A DNA stretch of 64,000 nt, from the NCBI RefSeq assembly GCF_900105515.1, contig NZ_FNSY01000001.1, forward strand, positions 1,178,001 to 1,242,000. Direction: 5' to 3'. The notes below the pieces were generated by a model. It had not been told where the DNA came from. It did not search any database and saw only the letters and a program-made list of their open reading frames with translations. The DNA is from Streptomyces sp. 2131.1 (GTDB lineage Bacteria > Actinomycetota > Actinomycetes > Streptomycetales > Streptomycetaceae). Below are positions 29,290 to 37,141 of the stretch, piece by piece. The stretch's first letter is position 1. Each line of letters begins with the position of its first letter. The position numbers were made by a program, and so were the translations under genes.

Positions 29290-29814
29290 TCAGAGGGAGA
29301 GGTAGGCGCCGTCGTGGAAGAGCAGGGGGCTGCGGCCCTCGTCGAGCTGGGCGTCCACCACCCGGGCGATGACGATGCGGTGGTCGCCGGCGGGCACGAT
29401 CTGCTCGGTCTCCACCCGCAGGTGGCCGGCCACGCCGTCGAGCAGCGGTTCGCCGCCGGGCAGGCGCTGCCAGCGGGTCGGGGCGGCGAAGCGGTCGATG
29501 CCGCTGGTTGCGAACGTGGCTGCCAGGGGCTGTTGTTCGGCGCCGAGGAAGTGCACGACGGCCGTACGGGCGTGCTCGAAGTGCGGCCACGACGAGGTTG
29601 TGGTCCCGATGCCGAACGAGATCAGCGGCGGGGTGAGCGAGAGCGAGGTGAGCGAGGTGGCGGTGAAGCCGACGGGGCCGCGTCCGGAGTCGGTGGTGAT
29701 GACGACGACCCCGGCGGGGTAGCGGCGGAACGCCTTCCGGAAGCGGTCGGGGGCGACTCCCGCCGGGGCGGGGGCGGCGGCCTGGGCGGCGTACGAGGGC
29801 ACAGTGACGGTCAA
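29290..29814 (-). CDS. Flavin reductase (FMN/FAD-dependent, HpaC/SnaC-like)
   Basis: About 174 aa. FRKAFRRYPAGVVVITTDSG, then GPVGFTATSLTSLSLTPPLI, and FHDGAYLSL at the C-terminus are hallmarks of the flavin-reductase-like domain that supplies reduced FMN to two-component monooxygenases. It presumably serves the LLM monooxygenase four genes downstream. The start is uncertain. TTG 29814 has GGGAG five bases upstream and overlaps a short upstream frame by TTGA; GTG 29802 and GTG 29853 are also possible. Confidence 0.85.
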   Translation of the reverse strand: MTVTVPSYAAQAAAPAPAGVAPDRFRKAFRRYPAGVVVITTDSGRGPVGFTATSLTSLSLTPPLISFGIGTTTSSWPHFEHARTAVVHFLGAEQQPLAATFATSGIDRFAAPTRWQRLPGGEPLLDGVAGHLRVETEQIVPAGDHRIVIARVVDAQLDEGRSPLLFHDGAYLSL

Positions 29815-29894
29815 CGTGTCTCCCGAAGGTGAGAAGCCCGAAAAGGGCAGCACGAAAGATGCGGCTGGAATCGCGCGAAGGCGTGAATGAGCAC
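29811..29894 (-). other. Possible short uORF with adjacent cysteine codons before flavin reductase
   Basis: A GTG-initiated 27-codon frame contains two adjacent cysteine codons (HLSCCPF). Its stop codon overlaps the proposed TTG start of the flavin reductase (TTGA). No ribosome site is visible before the GTG, so support is weak. Confidence 0.35.
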
Positions 29895-29944
29895 GGCGAG
29901 GCGCGCGTGGACGCGCGGAACGTTCGCCGGATATCAGCGGGTGT

Positions 29945-30025
29945 TTACCGGAGGCCCGGACAGCGGCCGCGACACGGGCGCAGCGGGGCGGCCGTGGAAG
30001 CGCACGAGCGGAAGGGACGCGTCAT
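29945..30025 (-). other. Possible cysteine-containing uORF in the leader of the sulfur operon
   Basis: An ATG-initiated frame of 26 residues with three cysteines (around PFRSCAS and RPCRGRC) lies in the 340-nt leader between the ROK gene and the flavin reductase gene. GGGAAAG is eight bases upstream. Upstream of it, TTGACC and GATGAT could form a promoter near 30065-30100. It may act in cysteine-dependent attenuation, or be chance in GC-rich DNA. Confidence 0.4.
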
Positions 30026-30155
30026 CGAGGACGCTTTCCCTGAATTCCGCTGTCGGCTGGTCATGAATCCATCATCCCGTCGGGCTCCGCGGCCGGTCAA
30101 CAATGCAACTGACTGAATTAAGTCGGATTACGGGAGGGGGCCCGCGGGTCCGGAT

Positions 30156-31424
30156 TCAGGACACCGCGGGCAGCGCCGGCCACGGCCCGAGCGGGTCCGT
30201 GTACAGCGAGCCGAGGGCCACCGCGCCGCCCGCCACGGCCAGCACCGAGCCGGTGAAGCTGCTCGGCACCACGGCCCGCTCCGGGTCGTCGCACACCGAG
30301 GAGCGCTCGGCCACCTCCGCGCGCAGATCGGCCAGGCACTCCGGCATCCGCCCGGCCCCCGGCTCGACGACGACGAGGACCTCCGGGTCGAACATGTCCA
30401 GGAGGAGCGCCGCGGCCCGCCCCACCAGCCGGGCCCGCCGCCGGAACAGGGCCACCGCCCGCGCGTCCCCGGCCAGCGCCCGGTCGAGCAGCTCCGGGAA
30501 GGACCCGGTCACCAGCCCCTGGGCGGCGGCGCGCCGCACCATGGCCCGCTCCGAGACCTCCGACTGGAGGCAGCCGGACCGCCCGCAGGAGCACGGCTCC
30601 ACGCCGCCCGATCCCCCGGCTTCCAGGGGCAGATGGGCGACGCTGCCCGCCCCGGAACGCGGTCCCCGGTGCAGGGCGCCCTCGGTGGCGAAGGCGGCGT
30701 CGACGACCGCGCCGACGAAGAGCAGGACTGTGCTGGCCCGGGTCGACTCCTGGCCGAACAGCTGCTCGGCCCGGGCGAGGGCGCGGGAGTGGCTGTCGAC
30801 ATGGACGGGCAGCCCGGTCGAGGCGGCGAGCAGGTCGCGGGCGGGGACGTCCCGCCAGCCGAGCTGGGGGTGCGCGATGATCACCCCGTTCTCGGGGTCG
30901 ACGCGGTGCCCGGTGGCGAGGCCGAGGGCGAGGACGGTGCGTCCGCCGGCGTGGGCGGCGGCCAACGGGGGTAGCCGGGCCCCGAGTTCGGCGAGGAGGC
31001 GGTGGGGTTCTGTGGTGCGGTGGGGCTGCCGGTCCTGGGCGACGATCCGGCCGCGCAGGTCCATCAGCGAGAGGGTGGAGTGGGCGACGGCGACGTGGGC
31101 GCCGGCGACGAGATAGCCGCCGGTGTCGATCTCGACGGGTATGTGCGGGCGGCCGAGGCCCTTGGGTCCGGCGGTCTCGGCGCTCTGGCGGACCAGGCCC
31201 CGGGCGAGCAGCCGGCCGACGTGCCCGCTGACGGAGGCGGGCGAGAGGCCGGTGAGGCGGGCGACGGTGGACCGGGCGACGGGGCCGTGGTCCAGGATCG
31301 CGCCGAAGACGGAGCCGGTGCCGGTCGGGCGGCGGCCGGGGGCCGGGGCCGGTATGTCGGCGCGGCGCAGCGGGGCGGCGGGGGTCTCGTGGGTACGGCG
31401 GACGGGGGCGGACAGACTCTTCAC
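30156..31424 (-). CDS. ROK-family transcriptional regulator
   Basis: GTG 31424 with GGAAGAG just upstream gives 422 aa, the usual ROK repressor size. The N-terminal winged helix is ARSTVARLTGLSPASVSGHV then GRLLARGLVRQ. The ROK kinase-like fold follows, with its zinc motif CSCGRSGCLQSE (CxCGxxGC) near residues 280-290. ROK regulators usually answer to sugars, so its position ahead of a sulfur-uptake operon and behind a cysteine leader peptide is notable. It probably controls the operon downstream. Confidence 0.88.
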   Translation of the reverse strand: MKSLSAPVRRTHETPAAPLRRADIPAPAPGRRPTGTGSVFGAILDHGPVARSTVARLTGLSPASVSGHVGRLLARGLVRQSAETAGPKGLGRPHIPVEIDTGGYLVAGAHVAVAHSTLSLMDLRGRIVAQDRQPHRTTEPHRLLAELGARLPPLAAAHAGGRTVLALGLATGHRVDPENGVIIAHPQLGWRDVPARDLLAASTGLPVHVDSHSRALARAEQLFGQESTRASTVLLFVGAVVDAAFATEGALHRGPRSGAGSVAHLPLEAGGSGGVEPCSCGRSGCLQSEVSERAMVRRAAAQGLVTGSFPELLDRALAGDARAVALFRRRARLVGRAAALLLDMFDPEVLVVVEPGAGRMPECLADLRAEVAERSSVCDDPERAVVPSSFTGSVLAVAGGAVALGSLYTDPLGPWPALPAVS

Positions 31425-31530
31425 AGTCTCTTCCAGGTCCTCGGGGGCGGCGACGGTCGCGGTGTCGGCGTGGCACGGGGCGCGGTCGCGGGGTCCTCGG
31501 GGAGCGGGAGGGCGGCGCGGGCGGGGTGCC

Positions 31531-31611
31531 TCAGGCGCGGTGACACACGGCGGAGCACACCCGCTTGAGGTCGATGTGACCCCGCGTCGTGAGATGTGCG
31601 GATCGCTGCAT
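31531..31611 (-). CDS. Cysteine-containing leader peptide (26 aa) upstream of the ROK gene
   Basis: A 26-codon ORF whose core HIDLKRVCSAVC matches the HIDLxRxxSAxC pattern of the short 'putative leader peptides' found ahead of sulfur-metabolism genes in Streptomyces. It starts exactly where transcription should begin: -35 TTGACC (31643-31648), 18-nt spacer, -10 TACCTT (31619-31624), then seven bases to ATG. The mRNA is therefore probably leaderless. The ROK start lies 106 nt downstream. It likely senses cysteinyl-tRNA supply through ribosome stalling at its two cysteine codons; that mechanism is inference from the family. Confidence 0.75.
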   Translation of the reverse strand: MQRSAHLTTRGHIDLKRVCSAVCHRA

Positions 31612-31618
31612 GCCGCGC

Positions 31619-31648
31619 AAGGTAGCCGGGTGGGCGCAACCCGGTCAA
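31619..31648 (-). promoter_or_regulatory. SigA/HrdB-type promoter of the leader peptide and ROK gene
   Basis: TTGACC (31643-31648), 18-bp spacer and TACCTT (31619-31624) read leftward and place the start point at the ATG of the leader peptide. Confidence 0.65.
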
Positions 31649-31674
31649 ACCATCGCCGCATCCTGGACAGCTCC

Positions 31675-31845
31675 GCTAGGGCCTGTATCGAGTTGTGGCG
31701 CGGGAGAAGGAGCGGCGTTCGGTGCGTGCGATCACGGTGCGGTGGGGATGTCCTCGTAGCGGAGCTACTTGGGCATTTCGGCCGTGCCGTGAGCGTGCGT
31801 GCCGGGCGTCGCGACGCCGCGCCACAACTCAATGCGGGCCCTAGC
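31675..31845. repeat. 171-bp palindromic element with 27-bp imperfect terminal repeats (MITE-like)
   Basis: The ends 31675-31701 and 31819-31845 are inverted copies matching at 24 of 27 positions, each beginning GCTAGGGCC. CTAG is present at both outer edges. The three differences are transitions. The interior is also partly self-complementary and has a central GTAGC-gga-GCTAC hairpin, so the whole unit could fold as one long cruciform or RNA hairpin. No coding frame is credible inside. It may be a non-autonomous transposon or a long transcriptional barrier. Confidence 0.7.
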
Positions 31846-31942
31846 ACCGAACGTTTTCCGGAATTCACCCCTGATGCCTTGTCATCGCCTGTTCTACGCG
31901 CATAGCTTGTGCTCCCTCACCACACTCTGAGGGGCATTCTCC

Positions 31943-34372
31943 GTGCGCATATCCACCACCCGTTCCGCCCTGCTGGCCGGCGCGGTAGCCGTGACGCTCT
32001 CGGCGACCGCGCTGCCCGCCGCCTTCGCGGCCCCGTCCTCGTCCGCCGTGATCTCCGAGGTGTACGGGGGCGGCGGGAACTCGGGTGCGACGCTGACCCG
32101 TGACTTCGTCGAGCTGGCCAACGCCGGCTCCGCCGCGTACGACCTGTCCGGCCTGAGCGTCCAGTACCTGCCCGGCGCCCCGTCGGCGGGTTCGCAGTGG
32201 CAGGTCTCGGCGCTGACCGGCTCCGTCGCGCCCGGCGGCCGCTACCTCGTCGCGCAGGCGGCGGGTACCGGCGGCACGGTGGCCCTGCCCACCCCGGACG
32301 CCACGGGCACCGTCGCGATGTCCGCCACCGCGGGGACGGTCGCCCTGGTCTCCGGTACCACCCCGCTGACCTGCAAGACGGCCGCCGACTGCGCCGCCGA
32401 CACCCGGATCGTGGACCTGGTCGGCTATGGCACCGCGGTCGTCCGGGAAGGCAGCGGACCGGCGAAGGGCGCCTCCGCCACCGCCTCCGTGGCGCGGGCG
32501 GCCTCGCTCGCGGACACCGACGACAACGCCGCCGACCTCGCCGCGGCGGCCCCGTCCCCGGTCAACGCGGCCGGCGAGACCTCGGGCGGCGGCGAGGACC
32601 CGGGCGACCCGGGCAACCCCACCGAGCCCGGCACCGTGCGCGTCCACGACATCCAGGGCACCACCCGGGTCTCCCCGCTGGACGGCAAGGCGGTCACCGG
32701 GGTGCCCGGCGTCGTCACGGCGGTGCGCACCTCGGGTTCGCGCGGTTTCTGGATCCAGGACACCGCGCCGGACGCCGACCCGCGCACCGGCGAAGGCGTC
32801 TTCGTGTACACCGGCTCCGCCGCCCCGGCCGTGAAGGTGGGTGACTCGGTGCTGGTCAGCGGCACCGTGGACGAGTACTACCCGTCGTCCACCACCCAGT
32901 CGGTCACCGAGATCACCGCGCCGAAGGTCACGGTCCTCTCCTCCGGCAACGCGCTGCCCGCCCCGGTGGTGCTGGACGCGAAGGCGGTGCCGTCGAAGTA
33001 CGTGCCCTCGGCCGGCGGCGGCTCGATCGACGCGCTGCCCCTGGAGCCGTCGACGTACGCCCTGGACCTGTACGAGTCCCTGGAGGGCACCCGGGTGCAG
33101 ATCGCCGACACCCGCGTGACGGGCGCGACGACCGCGTACCACGAGGTCTGGGTGACGGTCGAGCCGAAGCAGAACCCGACCCGGCGCGGCGGCACCCTCT
33201 ACGCCTCGTACACCGACCAGAACACCGGCCGGATCAAGGTCATCTCGCTGGACCCGGCCGCGCCGGTGCCCACCGCGAACGTGGGTGACGTGCTCGCCGG
33301 CACCACCTCCGGCGTCCTGGACTACGACTCGTACGGCGGCTACAACCTCCAGGCCACCGCGCTCGGCAAGGTCACCGACCACCACCTGCCGCGCGAGGTC
33401 ACGCGCAAGCAGAAGGGCAAGGAGCTCGCGGTCGCCACGTACAACGTGGAGAACCTCGACGCGCTCGACGACCAGGCCAAGTTCGACACCCTGGCCGAGG
33501 GCGTCGCGGTCAACCTGTCCTCCCCCGACATCGTGTCGCTGGAGGAGATCCAGGACGACAACGGCGCGGTCAAGGACGGCACGGTCGGCTCCGAGGCGAC
33601 GCTGAAGCGGTTCACGGACGCGATCGTCGCGGCGGGCGGCCCCCGCTACTCGTGGCGCTATGTCGCCCCGCAGGACGGGAAGGACGGCGGCGAGCCCGGC
33701 GGCAACATCCGCAACGTGTTCCTCTTCAACCCGAAGCGCGTCGGTTTCGTGGACCGTCCGGGCGGCGACGCGACGACGCCCGTCGCGGCCGTGAAGACGA
33801 AGAAGGGTGTCACGCTGTCGGTGTCGCCGGGCCGGATCGCCCCGGCCAGTGCGGCCTGGGACGACAGCCGCAAGCCGCTGGTCGGCGAGTTCCGCTTCCA
33901 CGGGAAGCCGGTCTTCGTCGTCGGCAACCACTTCGCGTCCAAGGGCGGTGACCAGCCCCTGCACGGCCGCTACCAGGAGCCGGTGCGCAGCTCGGAGACC
34001 AAGCGCGTGCAGCAGGCGAAGGAGGTCAACATTTTCGTCAAGTCGCTGCTCTCGGCGGACAAGTCGGCGCGGGTCGTGGTCCTCGGTGACCTCAACGACT
34101 TCGCCTTCTCGCCCACCGTCGGCGCGCTGACCGACGGCAAGGTGCTCAAGCCGCTGATCACCACGCTGCCGAAGAACGAGCAGTACAGCTATGTGTACGA
34201 GGGCAACTCGCAGACGCTCGACCACATCCTGACCAGCCCGGGGGTGCGCCGCTTCGACTACGACGTGGTGCACATCAACGCGGAGTTCGCCGACCAGGCG
34301 AGCGACCACGACCCGCAGATCGTGCGGGTCGACGTGAACGCCCCCGAGCACGGGCACGGCGGCCACCACTGA
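31943..34372 (+). CDS. ExeM/NucH-family extracellular endonuclease/phosphatase
   Basis: GTG 31943 with GAGGGG eight bases upstream gives 809 aa. A Sec signal peptide ends near ALPAAFAAPSS (about residue 29). Next is a lamin-tail-like domain (AVISEVYGGGGNSG, then DFVELANAGSAAYDLSGLSV), a Gly/Pro linker (DPGDPGNPTEP), an OB-like middle domain (VRVHDIQGTTRVSP), and an endonuclease/exonuclease/phosphatase domain from about residue 490 (LAVATYNVENLDALDD, SLEEIQDDNG, GNHFASKGGD, VLGDLNDFA, DHILTSPG, SDHDPQIVRVDV). The metal and histidine residues of that fold are all present. It is secreted and should degrade DNA or RNA for nutrients. Confidence 0.93.
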   Translation: MRISTTRSALLAGAVAVTLSATALPAAFAAPSSSAVISEVYGGGGNSGATLTRDFVELANAGSAAYDLSGLSVQYLPGAPSAGSQWQVSALTGSVAPGGRYLVAQAAGTGGTVALPTPDATGTVAMSATAGTVALVSGTTPLTCKTAADCAADTRIVDLVGYGTAVVREGSGPAKGASATASVARAASLADTDDNAADLAAAAPSPVNAAGETSGGGEDPGDPGNPTEPGTVRVHDIQGTTRVSPLDGKAVTGVPGVVTAVRTSGSRGFWIQDTAPDADPRTGEGVFVYTGSAAPAVKVGDSVLVSGTVDEYYPSSTTQSVTEITAPKVTVLSSGNALPAPVVLDAKAVPSKYVPSAGGGSIDALPLEPSTYALDLYESLEGTRVQIADTRVTGATTAYHEVWVTVEPKQNPTRRGGTLYASYTDQNTGRIKVISLDPAAPVPTANVGDVLAGTTSGVLDYDSYGGYNLQATALGKVTDHHLPREVTRKQKGKELAVATYNVENLDALDDQAKFDTLAEGVAVNLSSPDIVSLEEIQDDNGAVKDGTVGSEATLKRFTDAIVAAGGPRYSWRYVAPQDGKDGGEPGGNIRNVFLFNPKRVGFVDRPGGDATTPVAAVKTKKGVTLSVSPGRIAPASAAWDDSRKPLVGEFRFHGKPVFVVGNHFASKGGDQPLHGRYQEPVRSSETKRVQQAKEVNIFVKSLLSADKSARVVVLGDLNDFAFSPTVGALTDGKVLKPLITTLPKNEQYSYVYEGNSQTLDHILTSPGVRRFDYDVVHINAEFADQASDHDPQIVRVDVNAPEHGHGGHH

Positions 34373-34379
34373 CCCGGCA

Positions 34380-34410
34380 CGCGGGCGGGCGGTTCAGCCG
34401 CCCGCCCGCG
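34380..34410. terminator. Bidirectional hairpin between converging genes
   Basis: A perfect 13-bp GC stem (34380-34392 with 34398-34410) with a TTCAG loop lies between the nuclease gene and the hydrolase gene, overlapping the stop codon of the latter. Confidence 0.75.
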
Positions 34411-35314
34411 GCAGGGCATGACCGGCCGTCCCCGTGCGCGGCCGCGGCAGCGCGGCGAGCGGCAGCAGCGCGGGGGCGGACTCCAGCGGCCGGTCGGTGA
34501 CGAAGCGCGCCACCAGGTCCGCCACGTCGTCGGGCCGCTCCAGGACCACCCAGTGGTCCGACTCCCCGATGGTCAGGAAGCGGCTGCCCTCGATCGTCGC
34601 CGCGAAGGCGCGCTGCCGCTGCGGCGAGGTCACCGTGTCGTGCTCGCCGGCGAAGACGAGCGCGGGCACCCCTCTCAGTCCGCCGGAGAAGTCCGGGTGG
34701 TGGTCGAGCGCCCGGCGCAGCGAGCGCTCCGCGTGCGGCGAGTGCGTGAGGGCGTGCACGAAGGACCGGCGGACATAGCGCAGGGCGAGGTCCCTGCGGT
34801 GGACGGGGCGCTCGGGGTCCAGGCACATCAGCGCCTCGGCGGTCAGCGCCGCGAGCCCTTCCGTGTCCCCGGCCTCCAGCCGCCCGACGGCCCGGGCCCA
34901 CCCGCCGCGCTGGGCCTCGCTGATGTGCGACGGTACGCCGCCGAGGACCAGGCGGGCGATCCGTCCGGGGGCGCGCCGGGCGCAGCCGAAGGCGATCGAG
35001 GCGCCGTAGGAGAAGCCGAAGAGGTTGACCCGTTCCGCGCCCAGGTCGTCGATGATGCCGGTGACGGCGGCGTGCAGGAGGTCGTCCCGGGTGCCGGGCG
35101 GCAGCGGGTCGGCGCCGCCCATGCCGGGCAGGTCGGCGGTGACCACGTCGGCGTGCGGGCCCAGGTGCTCGTCCATCTGCGGCCAGCCGTACATGCCCTG
35201 GAGCGCGCCGCCGAGCACGACGACCGGTTCGGTTCGGGGCGCGGGCTGCGGCAGGACGCGGTAGCGGTAGCTCAGCCCGTCCACGGCGAGGGTCCGGATG
35301 ATCTCTTCGGTCAT
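34394..35314 (-). CDS. Alpha/beta hydrolase
   Basis: A 306-aa alpha/beta hydrolase. The oxyanion region is VVVLGGALQGMYGWPQMDEH, the nucleophile elbow GFSYGAS (serine near residue 118), then ALVFAGEHDTVTSPQRQRAF with the acidic residue and ESDHWVVLERPDDV with the histidine. The start is 22 bp after the ketosynthase stop on the same strand, so it belongs to the ACP-KS operon. It could release or hydrolyse the acyl chain built on the ACP; that is inference. Confidence 0.85.
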   Translation of the reverse strand: MTEEIIRTLAVDGLSYRYRVLPQPAPRTEPVVVLGGALQGMYGWPQMDEHLGPHADVVTADLPGMGGADPLPPGTRDDLLHAAVTGIIDDLGAERVNLFGFSYGASIAFGCARRAPGRIARLVLGGVPSHISEAQRGGWARAVGRLEAGDTEGLAALTAEALMCLDPERPVHRRDLALRYVRRSFVHALTHSPHAERSLRRALDHHPDFSGGLRGVPALVFAGEHDTVTSPQRQRAFAATIEGSRFLTIGESDHWVVLERPDDVADLVARFVTDRPLESAPALLPLAALPRPRTGTAGHALPRAGG

Positions 35315-35336
35315 GAAATCTGGTCCTTGGCCCCGG

Positions 35337-36581
35337 TCACCTGGTGAGGACGAGGGCGGCGTTGTGGCCCCCGAAGCCGAGCGAGGTCTTGACGGCGGCG
35401 GCGAGCGCGGCGGGCCTGGCCTCCTTGCTCACCACGTCGACCGGGATGTCCGGGTCGGGGGCGTCGAGGTTGGCGGTGGGCGGTACGAGCTGGTGCTGGA
35501 GGGCGAGGACGGTGAGCGCGGTCTCGATGCCGCCGGCCGCGCCGAGGGTGTGGCCGGTCATCGCCTTGGTGGAGGTGACGAGGGGGTGCTCGCCGAGGAC
35601 GCGGCGGAGCATGACCGTCTCGATCAGGTCGTTGGAGACGGTGGAGGTGCCGTGGGCGTTGACGTGGCCGATGTCGGCGGCGGCGATGCCGGCGTCCGCG
35701 AGTGCGGTGCGCAGCGCCCGTTCGATGCCGAGCCCGTCGGGGTCGGGGGCGACGGCGGAGTACGCGTCGCTGGAGGAGCCGTATCCGGCGACGTGGGCGC
35801 GGACGGCGGCGCCCCGGGCGCGGGCGTGTTCGGGGCGTTCCATGACGAGGAGTCCGGCGCCCTCGCCGATGACGAATCCGTCGCGGTGGGTGTCGAAGGG
35901 GCGGCAGGCGGCCCGGGGGTCGTCGATGCGGGTGGAGACGGCCTTGAGCCGGCAGGCGCTGGCGATCAGGAGCCGGGAGCAGACCGATTCGGCGCCGCCC
36001 GCGACGACGATGTCGCAGGCGCCGGTGCGCAGCATCTGGTGGGCGGTGCCGATGGCGACGGTGCCGGAGGAGCAGGCGGTGGAGACGGCCTGGCTGGGGC
36101 CGCGTGCGCCGAGGTCGGTGGCGACGCTGCTGGCCGCGCCGTTGACGACGGCGAGCGGGGCGAGCTTGGGCGAGACGCGGCGGGCACCGCGCTCGGTGAG
36201 GGCGATGTGCTGCTCGTCGTAGAAGGGCAGCCCGCCGTGGGCGGAGCCGATGACGACGGCGACCCGGCCGCTGTCCCAGACGGCGGGGTCCAGGCCCGCG
36301 TCCGCGACGGCCTCGCGGGCGGCGATGACCGCGAGGTGCGAGAAGCGGTCCATGAGCCGGTGCGCGGCGACCCCGAGGACGGCCCGGGTGTCCAAGCCGG
36401 TGACGCTGTACATGAAGTCGCAGGGCAGTCCCTGGAGTTCGTCGCGGTGGGGTACGCAGGGCGCGGTCGCGGGGTCGTTCAGCGCGCGCCAGGTGGCCTC
36501 GGCGCCGACGCCGGCGGAGGTGACGAGGCCGACCCCGGTGACGGCCGCGGCGAACGGCGGCAGGCGGTAGGGGGCCGTCAC
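35337..36581 (-). CDS. Beta-ketoacyl-ACP synthase (FabF/type II PKS-like)
   Basis: A 414-aa ketosynthase with the full Cys-His-His set: Cys170 in VSTACSSGTVAIG, histidine in VNAHGTSTVSNDLIE, lysine/threonine in STKAMTGHTLGAAGGIE, and the last histidine in LGFGGHNAALVL. It condenses an acyl group with malonyl-ACP. The GTG start overlaps the ACP stop (GTGA), so it is translationally coupled. The N-terminus AAVTGVGLVTSAGVGAEATW is typical of KAS II. No reductase, dehydratase, AT or second KS/CLF is nearby, so this is a minimal system of unknown product. Confidence 0.9.
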   Translation of the reverse strand: MTAPYRLPPFAAAVTGVGLVTSAGVGAEATWRALNDPATAPCVPHRDELQGLPCDFMYSVTGLDTRAVLGVAAHRLMDRFSHLAVIAAREAVADAGLDPAVWDSGRVAVVIGSAHGGLPFYDEQHIALTERGARRVSPKLAPLAVVNGAASSVATDLGARGPSQAVSTACSSGTVAIGTAHQMLRTGACDIVVAGGAESVCSRLLIASACRLKAVSTRIDDPRAACRPFDTHRDGFVIGEGAGLLVMERPEHARARGAAVRAHVAGYGSSSDAYSAVAPDPDGLGIERALRTALADAGIAAADIGHVNAHGTSTVSNDLIETVMLRRVLGEHPLVTSTKAMTGHTLGAAGGIETALTVLALQHQLVPPTANLDAPDPDIPVDVVSKEARPAALAAAVKTSLGFGGHNAALVLTR

Positions 36582-36817
36582 GCGACGGCCTTGCGCTGTA
36601 CGGCGTCGACCAGCTGACCGACCGTGTCGCGCGAGGTGAGCTGGACGTCGTCGAGGTCGACGTCGAGCCGGTCCTCGATGAGGAGCCGCAGCTCCTCCAG
36701 CGCCAGGGAGTCCAGGCGCAGCTGCCGGAGGGGCACGTCGGGGCGGATCGCCACGGGGTCGGTTCCGAAGTTCGCCGTCAGCAAGGTGCTGATCTCGTCT
36801 GCCGTGCTCATGCTCAT
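36578..36817 (-). CDS. Acyl carrier protein
   Basis: A 79-aa ACP with the phosphopantetheine serine at Ser37 in LRQLRLDSLALEELRLLIED. Helices 1 and 3-4 are recognisable (ADEISTLLTANFG and DTVGQLVDAVQRK). ATG 36817 is preferred because GGAGAAG lies seven bases upstream; ATG 36811 is also possible. It opens a three-gene operon with the ketosynthase and a hydrolase. The 324 nt upstream (36818-37141) hold its promoter and that of the divergent amidase gene. Confidence 0.85.
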   Translation of the reverse strand: MSMSTADEISTLLTANFGTDPVAIRPDVPLRQLRLDSLALEELRLLIEDRLDVDLDDVQLTSRDTVGQLVDAVQRKAVA

Positions 36818-37011
36818 CGGGCACTTCTCCGCTGTCGTACGCGGTGACGCCTTGCCGCGTGAGATGTGACTGCCATCGGGGACGCCGGCCGGTCCGGAGT
36901 TCTCTGTTATACGCCCTGGCGACGAGGTGTCCGGTCCGCGTTCCCCCGTGCGGTGGGCTGCTGTCCAGGTGTACGAATCCGGCGCGGCGCACGCCTGCTC
37001 ACGGGCCGTCA

Positions 37012-37082
37012 ACTCCTACGGAGTAGCGCGGGTTCGACACGCGCGCGGACTGATTGTCATACCTTCGGTCGCTCTCTATCGT
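37012..37082 (+). promoter_or_regulatory. Amidase promoter with nearby palindrome
   Basis: TTGTCA (37054-37059), a 17-nt spacer and TATCGT (37077-37082) form a good HrdB-type promoter for the gene at 37142. A small perfect palindrome ACTCC-TAC-GGAGT lies upstream at 37012-37024. Confidence 0.6.
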
Positions 37083-37141
37083 GAGCAGGCTTCGCGGGTG
37101 CCCGGCCCCGTGCGCCCTCCCCCCACAGAGCAGGAGCAGGT

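Noticed and set aside
30060..30110. A SAM-type riboswitch in the leader of the sulfur operon
   Set aside because: I could not find the conserved core or pseudoknot of known SAM riboswitch classes; the leader-peptide model fits better.
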